A stretch of 64,000 bases of DNA from Macrocystis pyrifera (Eukaryota; Sar; Phaeophyceae; Laminariales; Laminariaceae). The position numbers and the translations under genes were made by a program. Each line of letters starts with the position of its first letter. Position 1 is the first letter of the stretch. The notes under the pieces are model-generated. The model had not been told where the DNA came from, did no database searches, and saw only the letters and a program-made list of their open reading frames with translations. Below are positions 1-10,748 of this stretch, in pieces. Location: assembly GCA_031763025.1 (NCBI GenBank), contig JASSKH010000020.1:1829756-1893755 (forward strand), read 5' to 3'.

Positions 1-459
1 GACCCCGAGGTAGATGGCAAAAAAAATAATTAATTTGGTGTCTTCAACCGCATATGAGCAGATTGAGCGCCCAGCAGTACGCGTGGGGTCATGTTGCGCC
101 CGTGCCCGGACGGCTCCCTTGCATCAATCACTATAACTCGAGCACCAACCATTGTATCGTCCCTCAACCCTGGAGAGGACGTTGCTAGTGTCGTCCGTGT
201 TCCCCTTCTGATTTCTCAAGAGCGATAAACTGCCGTTGAGATGTGTAGTGCAGGATCTGTAGAGTGCATGCAGGTCCAACCCAGGAAGCATTTGCTTCTG
301 CTAGAAAAAATGTGAACATGTTAGGGATCCAGTCCGGCAACATGAGCTCAATAAAAGTAGGTCGGTCATACAGAGCAGGCGTACCTCTGCGCTAAAATAC
401 ATAAGAGCATGACGTGGGGATCTATTGTAGTTCCGACGTGTGAAGCTTTCTCCACTCAC
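1..459. other. left-edge intron sequence of the GT10 gene
   Basis: This is the intron following exon e. I see no further exon with a convincing acceptor and no recognisable repeat. Confidence 0.35.
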
Positions 460-567
460 TGGTTGTTGTTCTCGAATGCCAAGAGGAACTTGTAACGCCT
501 GCTGACTTCGATCTTGTTCTGCCGCCGTTCCGTCGCTATGGCGCCCGGCACCGCTTTCGGTTCTTCC
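460..567 (-). CDS. GT10 gene, exon e with the YKF-LAFEN motif
   Basis: The exon is 108 bp, from the acceptor gccaacag to the strong donor CA|GTGAGTGG. One leading base completes the exon d codon and two trailing bases start the next. It encodes a basic linker and then RYKFLLAFENNN, the conserved GT10 core just before the DYVTEK donor-binding segment, which must lie on an exon beyond the left edge. Confidence 0.78.
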
Positions 568-3411
568 CTGTTGGCGACAAAATGGCGACAAAGGTCGGGA
601 AATGTTCCCAAACGTCGACACGTACAACATGCACAGCATGAACACGCATTCCGTGCACAGTCCCTACAGCACTATCACTGCATGCAGCAGAGTATAGAAA
701 ACATACACCAACACAATGAAAGCAGTGTATCCAGCGCATGAAGCACATACAGCGCATACCATACATACAGCAAATGCGCATTCAGTGCATACATTATGTC
801 TAGCAAATACGACGCATGTGGTACATACAGTGGTGCCTAGAGTACATGCAGCGCGTAGAGCACACAGAGCGCATGGTATAGTGCATACGTAACATATAGC
901 ACATTGGGCTGTTACAATACACCTAGATGTAGAACAGTACATGCAGCAAATACAGCAATACAACACATGGCTAATACAAAGCATCCAGCAATTGCGGCAC
1001 ACAGAGCACACGCAATGCATACAGCAGCATACAATACGAGCAGCACATCCATACAAACACATAGACCCGACGCGCGATGAACAAAAACAAAGACAGGAAG
1101 GAACCGGGGTTGAACCAAGTACATGAATCCTGGGACGGGAGAGAGCTAACGCGTTGGCTAACCTCTAGACGGAAAAAGAAAACATGGCGCTGCGCTACAA
1201 GAGACGGCTAAATCACGGATGTCACGGGTAACGGCAATTTTCGGCGGCGTCCTCCCGACTTTAGGCACTCCCACACTAAAACTAGTACAATAAGCCTATT
1301 ACAAGACCGCCTTATAACTTCAAGAACTCACACGCTATCAATAGAACCAATACATGAAGCCTATAGTAGAACGCCTCATAAATTTATGAACTCCCACACT
1401 AGAACTACAGTATTAATAGTACATTACGCCTGTAGACCGCCTCATAACATTTGGAGCTCCCACACTCAAGACTAGCACACTGAGCCTATTAGTAGGCTAC
1501 CTCAGAGCTTTAGGAGCCCTCACAACAAAACTTGTGCGGTAGCCCTATTAATAGATCGCCTCATAAATTTAAGAACTCCCACGCTAGAACTACTGCAGTA
1601 CATTGATTCGATAGAACGTCTCCAAACTTTAGGAGCTCCCACACTGAAAATAGTACCCTAATCCTAGACCGCCGTCTGTCACCGGTCTGAACTACGTGTC
1701 CTGGTATGTTTGCACAGGTCAAGCCGGCTAGGCATAATAAATATCAATAGCTAGCACGAACATGTTGTGCAGGCAGCCGCCGAAGGAATGCACCGTGGCG
1801 TGCTTCATGAGCTGCTCCATGTACTCCATCCGCTTCGTGGCGCCTGCCTCGTCGCAGTTGGACACGAACGCCGCTGCGGCGTCTGGAGACCCGAACCGTC
1901 CTTTTCCTTTTGAAAAAAAACAAACAACAACGCAGGGCGCACAAAAACGAAGCATACGAAACGAACGAAGCGACGTGAAATGAAAAGAAAAGACAGGCAA
2001 ACTGAAACCAAACCAAACCAAATCAAACCCAAAACAAAACAAAAGGTGGAACCAAACCGAACCAAACGAAAGGTGCAACGAAACCAAACCAAACTGCACC
2101 CAACCAAACCAAGCGAAGCGAAGCAAAACGGAGCAAACCAAATGAAGCCAATGTTCGAAAATATAAAAAATCAGGCGCTGATTAGGGGCTTGATCAACCC
2201 GGAAGATGTTACCGGCGGGAGGCCACATCGAGCCCAAAGGTACTTCTTTTGTTCGTTTATAAAGGATAGACCACTGAGCTAACTCGGTCTATCCTTCATA
2301 AACGAACAGCCAACTGAAACAAAAAACAAAAAACCAGCGAAAACTACATGAATAAATAAAAAAAAGCAATACTCGTACGAAAAACACACGAGACAAAACA
2401 CACACCCAACAAACTAAACTAAAGCAGATCGTAACAAAATTGAACATTAAAACAAACCAACTATTAATAACAAACAAACCAAATCAAACCAGAGAATAAG
2501 AATACTGTACCAGAGGAAGAGAGGAAAGGTTTGGCTCAGGTTACTATTATTCGGATCGGTCAAAGCAAACCAGACGAAAGTCAATGAAAAAAAAAAGAAC
2601 AAGGAGAAGAAAGCGACGTGAAAATAAAACCTTGAGCCGAAAGAAACAATACCGACACACTCGTACCTATAAAACACCCGAAGCACATCAATCTTTTAGA
2701 ACCGCAGTCTCGTTTCGGGCACAAAACCACTCCAATTTTAAGCAGTTCGTCTCCCAAACGGGACTGCACTCCTAAAAGGGTTCATCTTGGGAGATCAGAG
2801 GGGTACTAAATTGAAGACAATAACAAGTGGCGATTTCAGCAACGCTAACTGCGTGATTGAGGGGTGATACAAATTAATGTCGGAGCGAAGATGCCAGGAG
2901 TCGTTATGGCATAGACACGAGGCGCAACATGATCCTTCCTACCCGTCTCTGGGCGCTCGCTCTGCATGCAGACGGTTAGATACCACCAAAGTTACCCTTG
3001 TTTTGGCCATTATTAAGGCCGCTGAATGTGGATTCTCGGGGGCAGCGAAAAAAAAAACGCAGAGATGTAACATACCTATGTTAGTCTTGGATATTGGATA
3101 TCGAACGAGGATTGAGTTCGATACTGTACCCATAAACCAAACAATAATCGTATTCGATACTGTTTCGATCTTTGAAGCTTTGAAGCTTTCGTTCAGTGTC
3201 ACCATGAAAAAGCACGGGGGGGGTGCGACAGGAGATGGAAGGCAAAACAGTATCATCGAGAGCTCGAGATTTCGATGCAAGGAAAATTTCGACAGAACAT
3301 CCCAAGACTGCAGTAGTACCTGCAACTACGTTAGTACCTCACGGGTAGGTAGTCACAGCGTCGGCCGTACGAAACCACTGTGTCAAAATAATGTCATGAA
3401 TATGGGAAGGG

Positions 3412-3449
<38 letters not shown>

Positions 3450-5247
3450 GGAGATAGAGGAAGGGAGGAGGGGTGAGAGAGGAAGGACGAAAAGGACGGG
3501 GGCGTGGGGCAGAGTGGGAGAAGGGAGGGGAGAGGGCAAAGGTCAAGAGCGAAGAGAGGCAGAGGAGGAGAGAAGAAATGGGGGGGGGGGGGGGGGGGGG
3601 GGAGGAAGAGAGACGGAAGGGGGGAGGGGGAAAGATGGAGAGAGAAGAGAGGCAAAGGAGAGAGAATATGTGGGGGGCGGAGGAAAAGAGGAGGAAGGGG
3701 GGGGCGGGAGAGAGGAAGCAGTGGGTGGGGAAGGGAAAGGGGGAGGGAGGCGGGGACGGGGGAGGGTAGGAAGGAGAAGGGAGGGGAGAGGGAGGAGGGG
3801 GGGAGGTGGGAGCAAAATTCATTCGGTAGAAAGCCATACATACCTCGAAGGTCGACTTCAACGAGTTGAAGTACCGGGAGGCGGCTCCGCCGCCCACGTA
3901 GCCCAGAGGGACATCGCTGCTTCTCTCGTACGTCATGGTCAGATCAAAGTGAGACATGCACTGAAAGAGAGAAAAAAAAAAACGGAGCGGGGGGGGGGGA
4001 GGGGGGGAGGGGGGACAGCAAAGTACATAAAAGCGCAATTTTTGGTTTTGAGAATCGACCTCCTTCCTGCGACTGTTGCCAACTAAATGTCATAGAGCAC
4101 TCACTCTTATCCCATAGTTTTCCTCCCGCGACTATGACACCAGCAGTAGGCCGAACACCAGGTGTTGTAAACCGTAAAAAAAAAGCAATGGGCGCACCAG
4201 CAAAAAAGAGTCGGAACAGTCTATTTTCTGGAAGGCTCTCTCGCTCGACCAGACTATCGACGGAAAGCACCTTCTTGTGCGTTATTGGCAACCTTAACCT
4301 TTCCCCTTAAAAACACAATCGTGGACTATATTTTTTTTTTCGTAAAACAACCCTCGCTCTGTCACGGTATGTCGGGGAGCCTCTCATGGGCGGAGGGGGG
4401 GGGGGGGGGGGGGGGGGGGGCGGGGGGGGGGGGGCAAAAAGTGGTTTAAAAATCGACCACTCTGACCGTACACATAAGGACCGTGTGAATATCGATGCCA
4501 AAAATACTTGTGGTCCCCAATATTTCAGGACACAAAAGTTTGTCCGTATCAAATACATTGCCATCATCGTGACCCATACAAAACACCGGGTAAGCCTCCA
4601 GTGGAGACTCTTATCGTATCCGATTTTTTCGGGTAGTGGGGGGCGGGAAGATTAGGGTTTTCTAGGCGGTGCTATGGTGGCGGACGGGGGGAGGGGGGCG
4701 GCGGGGGGAGGGGGGAGGGGTGTACTCAATATGAGAGACGTACGCGATCTCATGCATGGCCGTAGTCGTATGACCATAGACCCTCGCATTCTTAAAATGC
4801 CGGGACGGAGCATGTCGGGGTTTTCACCGACCAGGCAGACATTGCTTGCACCAAGCGGGAAGCGCCGTGAGGTGTCCGGCGAGTCGCATGAAGGGTGAGC
4901 TGTCTTCTACAAAGAATCACTTGTGAGGCGGACCTGCATATGGATGACAGCTTCAATGGGTTAATCTACTTTCGGGTGTAGCCACATCCAGAAACGGCAA
5001 CGGGTTTACTATGAAACTGGCCCTTGCCTTACCATGAGCATCACGTGCTACGATCATTCCCATTTGTGCGGAGTAAAGGTTGCTCACCTCGCACAAAATG
5101 ATCTTACTCGACAACCAGCTGTGATGACAGCCGAAAAAAAAAAAAAAAAAAAAAAAAAGCGGTATCCTTGTTGTCTAGCTCAAGTAGTGAGCGGCACGTT
5201 TTACAGTGTCGTTGCCAAACGACGCCAACCCAACCCATACAAAATAG

Positions 5248-5283
<36 letters not shown>

Positions 5284-8200
5284 GATACCAGCATTTGACT
5301 ATCCTTGTTTAGGCCACTATGGGCAAGTAATTTGGCTCTGAGGTTGCGCTCGAGAATGGAACATGAACACGATTCAAACCTCAGACAGACAATCGATTCC
5401 CACCGTTCATGATCTAGATCTGTCCCACTAGGCAGATATACGAATTCCCGGTCTTTTGTATGATCTAGCTCTTTGTTGCCGGGTGGGACCGGTGTAATCT
5501 GCACGATCTATCTAGCAAATGTATCCTGGGTTGGATCTGCCCTACAAGGCAGATGTTGCACAACCTCTCGCAACGGCAGGCGAGGAACTATATCATCTAG
5601 ACGGACAGATAGACAGATCATGATCTGTCAAAAGAGGTGTGAGATAGTTGTTGGCGCCCGCGTACCGGTGAGACCGCAGAGCAATGAGTGTAGTGTTTCA
5701 CCCACCCGGGCCAAGTGGGTATGAGCGCCGCAAGCAACAGGACGTGAAGACAAACATCTCCGCGTCCGCAACAGCAGCCGTCTCTCCATTTCATGAAGAA
5801 AAACACTTCCATTTCGACGCCTCAGCGCCCTACATAGAGATACAGAGGGGCACCATCTTCCAAACCGCAGCTAGAGGCTCTGCTTAAAGCCAGTGACCTC
5901 AGCTTTCCAGCCATCATCTGCTTGTGGTTGAAAATTTTACGGTTCAAGATGAGGCAGGGGTGCTCAAAACACACCACGTACGTGTGACTGACGGACTGAG
6001 GGGGGGGGGGGGGGGGGGGGGTGCAAGCTTCGACCCCAATTCCACTCGGAGTAAGGCATATTTAGCGTCCCTGGAAACCCTATGATACGCCAGCCATTAC
6101 GAGTACGAGTTCCTAGTTCTTTCTATATGGACAACTAAACCCTGAAAGAAATGTTCGTAAAAAATATTTAGATACGCGCACTCTTGTCGGGTCCCGCAGC
6201 AGCAGCCTTCACTTCTCTCAATAAGGGAGACATATGCTTCGTACAAAGTTCCCGTGCCTAGAGGAGTGACGCAAGAACGATTTGAAAACCGTACAGCATG
6301 TGATACGGTATCATACGCACATTATATAATATTGCACCGTTATGAAAGTATCTGCTATTATTGCAGTACATGTAGGCATGTACACTATTAATATACCCTT
6401 TTAGAACTGCACCTGCACTTTTTCGGTGACAAAACACACGTGGAAATAGTGTGGAACCGATACCATCGAATGGTTTCCAATAGCTTTTCTGAACGATTCC
6501 GCCAAACGTTGATGTTCTGTCAGTATGTTAATCCGTGGCTTCGATGTGGCGTTCACGGCGAAGACGGTCTCTCCCGCACAAAACCAAGGACTGCCGATTA
6601 AAACAAAAGGTTTGAAAGCATCCACGAGTGACACGGCACACACCGCACACACGCGTGACACTATATAGGAACACAGCAGTACAGTACGTAGTGGGATAGT
6701 ATTTACAGAAATAGCAATGGATGCACGGAAGATGGGGCTCGAACTCTCGACAAACCCGGCCGCCCACGGAGAACGCACTGCAGCAGCAGCAGTGTTGTTG
6801 TACCTGTGGCAGTACGCACTATTACAGCAGAGACCCCGAGCTTTACAGATCGCAGGGTCCGATAAACAAACAACTGTTGTGCATATGTATTCATAGCAAG
6901 CCACAGCACTACAGCGCGGACCTGCACACGCGTCACGTTGCTTCCTGCTCTGCTGGGGGCAATAGGCGTGTCTAACGTTGTAGCCAGCTGGTTGGAACAC
7001 GTACCCTGCCTACTCATGTCCTGTTTGTTGTCTGTCGTGTCTGGGTTACGTACACGATACAAAAAAAAGTGAAAAAAAAAGACAAGATCTCTGCGAGGAT
7101 CGAACTCGCGCCTTTAAACCCAAAATCGGGCATCGTGACCATTTTTTTATTTATTCACCACTTTTCCTTTCCAGCTTAACTCGTAGGAGGTTTTACCCTC
7201 AGCGGTCTTCTTCTGGACAAGCCGCGGTCACAGGTGTCGTCCCTTCAATTTTTGTCGCGCATAGTACGGTTCGGCATTCTCACTGCTCGTCGATTTTCAA
7301 CGAATGGAGCTAAGTCACGCTTTCGCGCTTTCCGCTAGTCCATTTTTATGCAAGAAAAAGTCCCCCTAGGAGCATGCACTCGGTGAGACTTGAACCCACG
7401 AAATTGATCTTGATAGGCACGCGGACCCACTAAGCCACCGGGGACGCCGGCTTCTACCATATCACCAAATATCAACATTATTATTTTTGGCGGCGCGCAC
7501 GACACACCGCAGACGCACGCACGCACAGCAGCACGGCAGAAGAGAGAGAGAGAGAGAGTTATAGCCATGACCGATGACGGACCGCATCGTCCGATAAAGC
7601 AACTAGCCAAAGCAGTACACCGCGGACCTGCGACACGCGCGCGGTGTTGCCCGCTGCGGCTTGTGTGTTGCTAGGCGGGGTTGAAACATTGTTTGTGTCA
7701 TCTGCATGTTGTCTGGTGTCTAGATTTCTGGAGTGTGCTTCGGGCAAGAAAAACAAAACGTCAGGAATTTAAGGACAGTTAAGGTATTAATAGTAATCAT
7801 ATTTGATCCAAACAGGCCTCACAGTTTCGTCCAGAGTGTGAGTGGATCTGTCACGCACAGCAGCAGCAAAGACAGGTAGATGGTGGGACTACGGACCGCA
7901 GGCTCCGATACACAGCAGTACAGCGCAAATTGGTGCGTCACGCACGCACGGCATATGGGCGGCAGCGCGCCGTAACGCTTTGCTCTGTGTATGTTCTCCG
8001 CTGCCCACCTGGTGAATGTCTGGGTTGTGTGCTCGTGAGGCAAAAAAACAGGCAACAAACTCCAGGCACGTACGTACGAAATAAGGCCTCTCGTTGTGAA
8101 ACCAGGGAAATCGTCTTGTCCACTCCCGCCGAAAAAAAAAAGGCCGGAGCGCCCGCCACGCGCTCCAGGGTGCACGGATCGCGCTCGGACCTCGACCAAT

Positions 8201-9402
8201 GTGTTCGGCCGAGCTTCCCGTGTCAACTACTGAGCGTGGTGCCAAACAGTGCTCGTACGAAGAGATACATTCCAAAAAGTAAGACAACATCACAAACACA
8301 ACAACACATGCATCCGGCATGAGGTATATGAATCCCGCAGTACGCGCGATGGAACCGTCACACACGGCCTGCAAAGATGATTTTCAAATACAACCCTCGC
8401 TACACCTCACAGCCGATGACTTTCACTCAAATTGACATAAATACAGAACGCAAATCGTAACATATATAAATATAATAGAACCTCTGTGTCCGCGAGGAGA
8501 TTCTCCACAGGCCTATACGTCGTGGGCTCCAAGTTGAGCATAACGAACTTGACGCCCTTCGGCTTGGCGGGGAAGGCCGCGCTTCTGTCGTGGGTGGGGG
8601 CGTGAAAAAGGACGCCGTTCGACTTCGGGATAAGGCTCTGCACGAGCGAGCGAGCGAACAGCCGGACGGACGGACGAACGAGCAAGCGCATTTTTAATCG
8701 AGCGTGTTTTTAGACGCACGTTGCGATATTTCGGCTGAGGCGTTTCTGACTGGAGGTAGCTCCTCAACCGACGAACTGCGTAATGCCACCGGGAATATTT
8801 CCTAGCACCACTTGTATGGGCGCAGTACTGTTCGTGAAAAACACCTACTTAGAGGCCGCGGAATTGATTGTTTTCACCGAGGGTACGCCTACCTATCTTC
8901 TCCAAAATCCGTCTTAGATGGAGGTGTATGGAGCTCTTCAAGCGAGGAGCTCCAGAAAAAATCATGCCATCACCCCTACAAGGCAAGCACGCATGTCGTG
9001 TTGAAACGGCCATGCAAGAAAGCGAGCTAGCGAAACAGCAGAGATGTGTCCTCGCCGGCCATGCAAGAGAGCGAGCGAGCGAAACAATAGAGATGTGTCC
9101 TAGCCGCTGGACGAAACAATATAGATGTTCGAGCGAGCTCCAACCTTCACGTACGTACTAGTGTGTTCGGATCTCTCCTTCGTGAAACCCCTTTACCTAG
9201 AAGTACGTTGTTACCGATTCTTTAACAGTCTTCAATGTTCTATTATCGACACATTTCCCCCGCTTAAGTCTGCAAAACGATACCTACCCTCCGCGCTTCG
9301 CGTAGGTTTATTGCTCACCCGATCAGCCGTGAACACGCATTCCGTCGAACACGTCTCCCTCGCCTCTTTCACGAAGTCCGGTTCCATGAACGACAGCCAT
9401 CC
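460..9402 (-). CDS. GT10 alpha-1,3-fucosyltransferase-like gene, partial, five exons
   Basis: This host gene is read from five minus-strand exons: 9402-9319, 8637-8482, 3960-3840, 1882-1762 and 567-460. Each has an AG acceptor and a GT donor, and the phases agree across all four junctions. The parts fall in the order expected for family GT10 enzymes of the plant core alpha-1,3-fucosyltransferase type: a Cys-rich lead-in, a LFHAPTH segment with NLEP, then YERSSDVPLGY (plants have SLSSDVPVGY), AAAAFVSNC with SFGGCLHN (plants AAAFISNC, SYGGC), and RYKFLLAFENNN (plants RYKFSLAFEN). Such enzymes use GDP-fucose in the Golgi to fucosylate N-glycans; that role is inferred from the family. The DYVTEK region would lie left of base 1. 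The N-terminal anchor exon lies above 9402 and was not found. Introns are about 680, 4,520, 1,960 and 1,190 bp. I see no break in the exons. Substrate specificity cannot be judged. Confidence 0.8.
640..1130. repeat. degenerate ACAGCRCAT-type short repeat
   Basis: Roughly 9-12 bp units (ACATACAGC, GCGCATGCAGC and variants) recur for nearly 500 bp with poor conservation. It lies in the intron between exons d and e. The open frames here follow from the repeat and are not coding. Confidence 0.55.
1258..1677. repeat. minisatellite, about seven units of 57-66 bp
   Basis: Unit starts near 1261, 1318, 1384, 1449, 1509, 1568 and 1628 share AGGAGCTCCCACACT, followed by a CCTATTA core and GACCGCCTCATAA. 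Units differ by many substitutions and small indels, and two carry the palindrome TATTAATA where others do not. It is in the GT10 intron. Confidence 0.8.
1762..1882 (-). CDS. GT10 gene, exon d with the AAFVSNC motif
   Basis: The exon is 121 bp. It begins after gtctccag with two bases that complete a codon from exon c, and ends after two bases of a codon at AT|GTTCGT. It encodes AAAAFVSNC and, further on, SFGGCLHN, matching AAAFISNC and SYGGCHRN of plant core alpha-1,3-fucosyltransferases almost position for position. The donor is weak but is the one that keeps phase with exon e. Confidence 0.78.
1975..2165. repeat. AACCAAACC-type low-complexity tract
   Basis: Irregular runs of ACCAAACCA and CAAAAC make this strand nearly free of T. 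The irregular unit makes a telomere repeat unlikely. Confidence 0.5.
2249..2308. repeat. 22-bp arm hairpin
   Basis: GTTCGTTTATAAAGGATAGA is followed about 12 bases later by its near-perfect reverse complement (TCTATCCTTCATAAACGAAC), giving a long stem with one mismatch. It lies in the 1.96 kb GT10 intron. Confidence 0.7.
2690..2784. mobile_element. miniature inverted-repeat element, family B
   Basis: About 95 bp with inverted ends built on TTTTAGRACYGCAGTCYCGT and a short AT-rich centre (CACTCCAATTTTAAG). Related copies are at 14,917, 28,523, 31,480 and 36,067. Confidence 0.6.
3411..3825. repeat. purine-only tract with two long G runs
   Basis: More than 400 bases almost without pyrimidines on the + strand, including a G run at 3413-3448 and another at 3580-3602. 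It ends about 15 bases past the donor of GT10 exon c, so it is pyrimidine-rich sequence in the transcribed intron. The Pro-, Gly- or Glu-rich open frames here are by-products of composition. Confidence 0.85.
3840..3960 (-). CDS. GT10 gene, exon c with the SSDVP motif
   Basis: The exon is 121 bp, starting in phase 0 after ctctctttcag and ending after one base of a codon at T|GTATGG. That donor was preferred over GAG|GTATGT four bases upstream because it alone gives a phase that matches exon d. It encodes LTMTYERSSDVPLGY, the most diagnostic GT10 block seen here. If the stronger-looking upstream donor is used, an unseen microexon would be needed. Confidence 0.78.
4395..4434. repeat. poly-G run
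   Basis: A G run of about 26 is followed by one C and 13 more G. Other runs of at least 20 lie at 5249-5281, 6000-6021, 9852-9876 and, as C, 27080-27108. Confidence 0.9.
4710..4886 (+). repeat. interspersed repeat R5, copy 1
   Basis: This stretch shares GGCCGTAGTCGTATGACCAT, TTTTCACC and GCTTGCACCAAGCG with 38,085-38,232, allowing for substitutions. The second copy abuts the tail of LINE copy A. Nature unknown. Confidence 0.6.
5249..5281. repeat. poly-G run of about 33
   Basis: An uninterrupted G run in the 4.5 kb GT10 intron. A poly-A run of about 24 lies 90 bases upstream at 5135-5158. Confidence 0.9.
5408..5612 (+). repeat. interspersed repeat R6, copy 1
   Basis: It shares an order of blocks with 9,455-9,615: GATCTA..CAAGGCAGA, TGTTGCCGG, CTGGGTTGGATCTG and GCAGAT..GCACAACCTC. 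A partial third copy lies near 31,240-31,300 (TGATGATCTACATC, CAAGGCAGAT). No coding sequence or terminal repeats seen. Confidence 0.55.
6840..8065. repeat. decayed interspersed repeats around a SINE
   Basis: Three diverged copies (about 6840-7050, 7570-7760, 7880-8060) share GGCTCCGATA-like, AGCAGTACAGCGC and GACCTGCRNCACGC blocks, followed by TTGT-rich and GTCTGG segments. A tRNA-like B box (GAGTTCGATCC on the minus strand) lies near 7095. The SINE at 7142-7450 sits between copies. I cannot assign a family. Confidence 0.35.
7142..7450 (-). mobile_element. tRNA-derived SINE, full length
   Basis: On the minus strand it starts CCGGCGTCCCCGGTGGCTTA, with an A box (TGGCTTAGTGGG) and a B box (GGTTCAAGTCTC) spaced as in a tRNA. 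A unique body follows (AAAGTCCC, CGGAAAGCGCGA, GACACCTGTGACC, ACCTCCTACGAGT), then an A-rich tail. At least seven related copies occur here. It is in the 4.5 kb GT10 intron, same strand as the gene. Confidence 0.85.
8482..8637 (-). CDS. GT10 gene, exon b
   Basis: The exon is 156 bp, 52 codons, phase 0 at both ends. The acceptor follows a pyrimidine-rich run ending in cgtgcag; the donor is ACAGAG|GTTC. It encodes VLFHAPTH, then KGVKFVMLNLEPTTY, the segment before the acceptor-site motif in GT10 enzymes. The intron that follows is about 4.5 kb and holds SINE and G-run sequence. Confidence 0.7.
9319..9402 (-). CDS. GT10 gene, exon a (most 5' exon found)
   Basis: The exon is 84 bp, 28 codons, phase 0 at both ends. 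The acceptor ends in cgaaaag and the donor is CGG|GTGAGC, a strong match. It encodes a Cys-containing segment (ETCSTECVFTADR) like the SCSVxCKFG stretch of plant core alpha-1,3-fucosyltransferases. The acceptor is weaker than the donor. Confidence 0.65.
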
Positions 9403-9454
9403 CTTTTCGTTGAAAACGCAAAATAAAACGAGACAAAGCACATGAAAAAAATGA

Positions 9455-9615
9455 TGTCACGAGCTAGATCTTTCAAGGCAGACATTTTTCCGACCTTTAA
9501 GGTATGATCTACAGGTCATGTTGCCGGGGGTGAGACCCGCACAATCTGCAGGGTCTGTGAAGCACATGATTCTTGGGTTGGATCTGTACTATGCAGATCC
9601 CGCACAACCTCTTAC
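9455..9615 (+). repeat. interspersed repeat R6, copy 2
   Basis: Copy of 5,408-5,612, with TTGGGTTGGATCTGTACTAT and the same closing GCACAACCTC. It lies just upstream, relative to GT10 transcription, of exon a. Confidence 0.55.
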
Positions 9616-9639
9616 GTTAAACAGCAAATAAAACCGGGA

Positions 9640-9918
9640 AAAAAAAAAAAAAAAAACGAAAAAAAAACGAGCGAAAGTGATCACATCATACATAACACAA
9701 ACAAGATAGCGAATAACGAAAACGGGAGCGACAGCGATATAAAACGAAGCCCAAAACAACGAAACACAAAAAACGCAAAAAAACGCAAAGACACAGAGAC
9801 ACGAAACACAAAACACAAAAAGCACAGAACATAGAACTAAAAAAAAAAAAAGGGGGGGGGGGGGGGGGGGGGGGGGAGAAGGAAAAGGGGGGGGAATATT
9901 GCGAGAGAAAAAAAACAC
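9640..9918. repeat. A-rich tract ending in a poly-G run
   Basis: About 200 bases of A-rich ACGAAA-type sequence are followed by A11-G25 at 9841-9876 and GGGG-rich sequence. Low complexity only. Confidence 0.7.
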
Positions 9919-10490
9919 GTGCCAGCATATGTATATAGAATTTCACAAATCAACTTTGAGCACAGAATTACGAGCGAGCGTTAAACCTTAGTACCGAATC
10001 GGGACTGCGGTAATAAAGGAGTTAATTCAACACGCAGTGGCCGGGTAGAAAAGATGGCCGCAGGAGTGACGAAACGCTCTACCCACCTGCGTGCCAACTA
10101 GCTAGAGACTTATAGAAGCTGTGATCGAGAGTAAGTTTTTCGATGGATGACGTTTTCGTAGTGTTTCGGGGTCGGGAGCAGTGGCCGTAGCAGGCAAGCT
10201 ATTCAGGTATACATCCTTTTTGCCTCGTTCGCCAGTTCAAGCCTCTGCGCGAATCGACTACACCACCTCCTGGCATACTTTCGCGGGCGATAATCCTCTT
10301 TTCGCGGTCAACAACTATTACTTCAGAATTTGTACTCTCACGCTGCGGTCATTGTTCATGACCCTGGGTCGACCGTGGTCTACATTTACGTTCGTGTGCT
10401 ACGGCTGCTACCACTGCCACTGCCACAGCCACTACTACTACTACAACTACTACTTCTACTACTACTACTACTACTACTGCTGCCAATATA
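9919..10490. other. unassigned sequence with TAC repeat
   Basis: I see no supportable exon here. A TAC/CTAC microsatellite occupies about 10,425-10,478 and abuts the A1 repeat of the next element. Confidence 0.4.
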
Positions 10491-10748
10491 AAGCGTAGTA
10501 TATCTTAAGTTCGCGTTGGATGCCTGCTTAGTTCACAACCGACGGAATTTAATATTTATAGACATGGGCTCTACCGACGGAAAACTAAATGGCTTGGTTT
10601 GTTCAGAGGCAGAGAGAACAGAATAACAGCCAAAATCGTTCCGTGCCCCCTCCTAGCTTCTCGTGATTGCTGCACGAGTAGAGCAAGGCACTGCTCGCCG
10701 CCGATTGATAGGCCTAGACGCTAGGCCTACTGTTGTGGTTTCCGCTGT
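10491..10748 (+). repeat. split direct repeat A1
   Basis: It opens AAGCGTAGTATATCTTAAG and shares CACAACCGACGGAATTTA, GGGCTCTACCGACGGAAA, GTGCCCCCTCCTAGCTT and GCCGATTGATAGGCC with A2. Similarity fades after GTGGTTTC. Confidence 0.75.

Noticed and set aside
1-40. Minus-strand AIYLGV at the left edge, resembling the VPVYLG block of GT10 enzymes
   Set aside because: No usable acceptor precedes it in frame, and six residues are too few at the window end.
1975-2165. AACC-rich tract considered as telomere repeat
   Set aside because: Unit length is irregular (CAAAC, CCAAACC, CAAAAC) and it is internal to a gene intron.
3383-4086. Long Pro-, Gly- or Glu-rich open frames on both strands
   Set aside because: They are read through the purine tract and G runs. 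Only the stretch 3,840-3,960 is supported, as a GT10 exon.
7380-7450. Functional tRNA gene
   Set aside because: The tRNA-like part is the head of a repeated SINE with a long body and A-rich tail; several copies share it.
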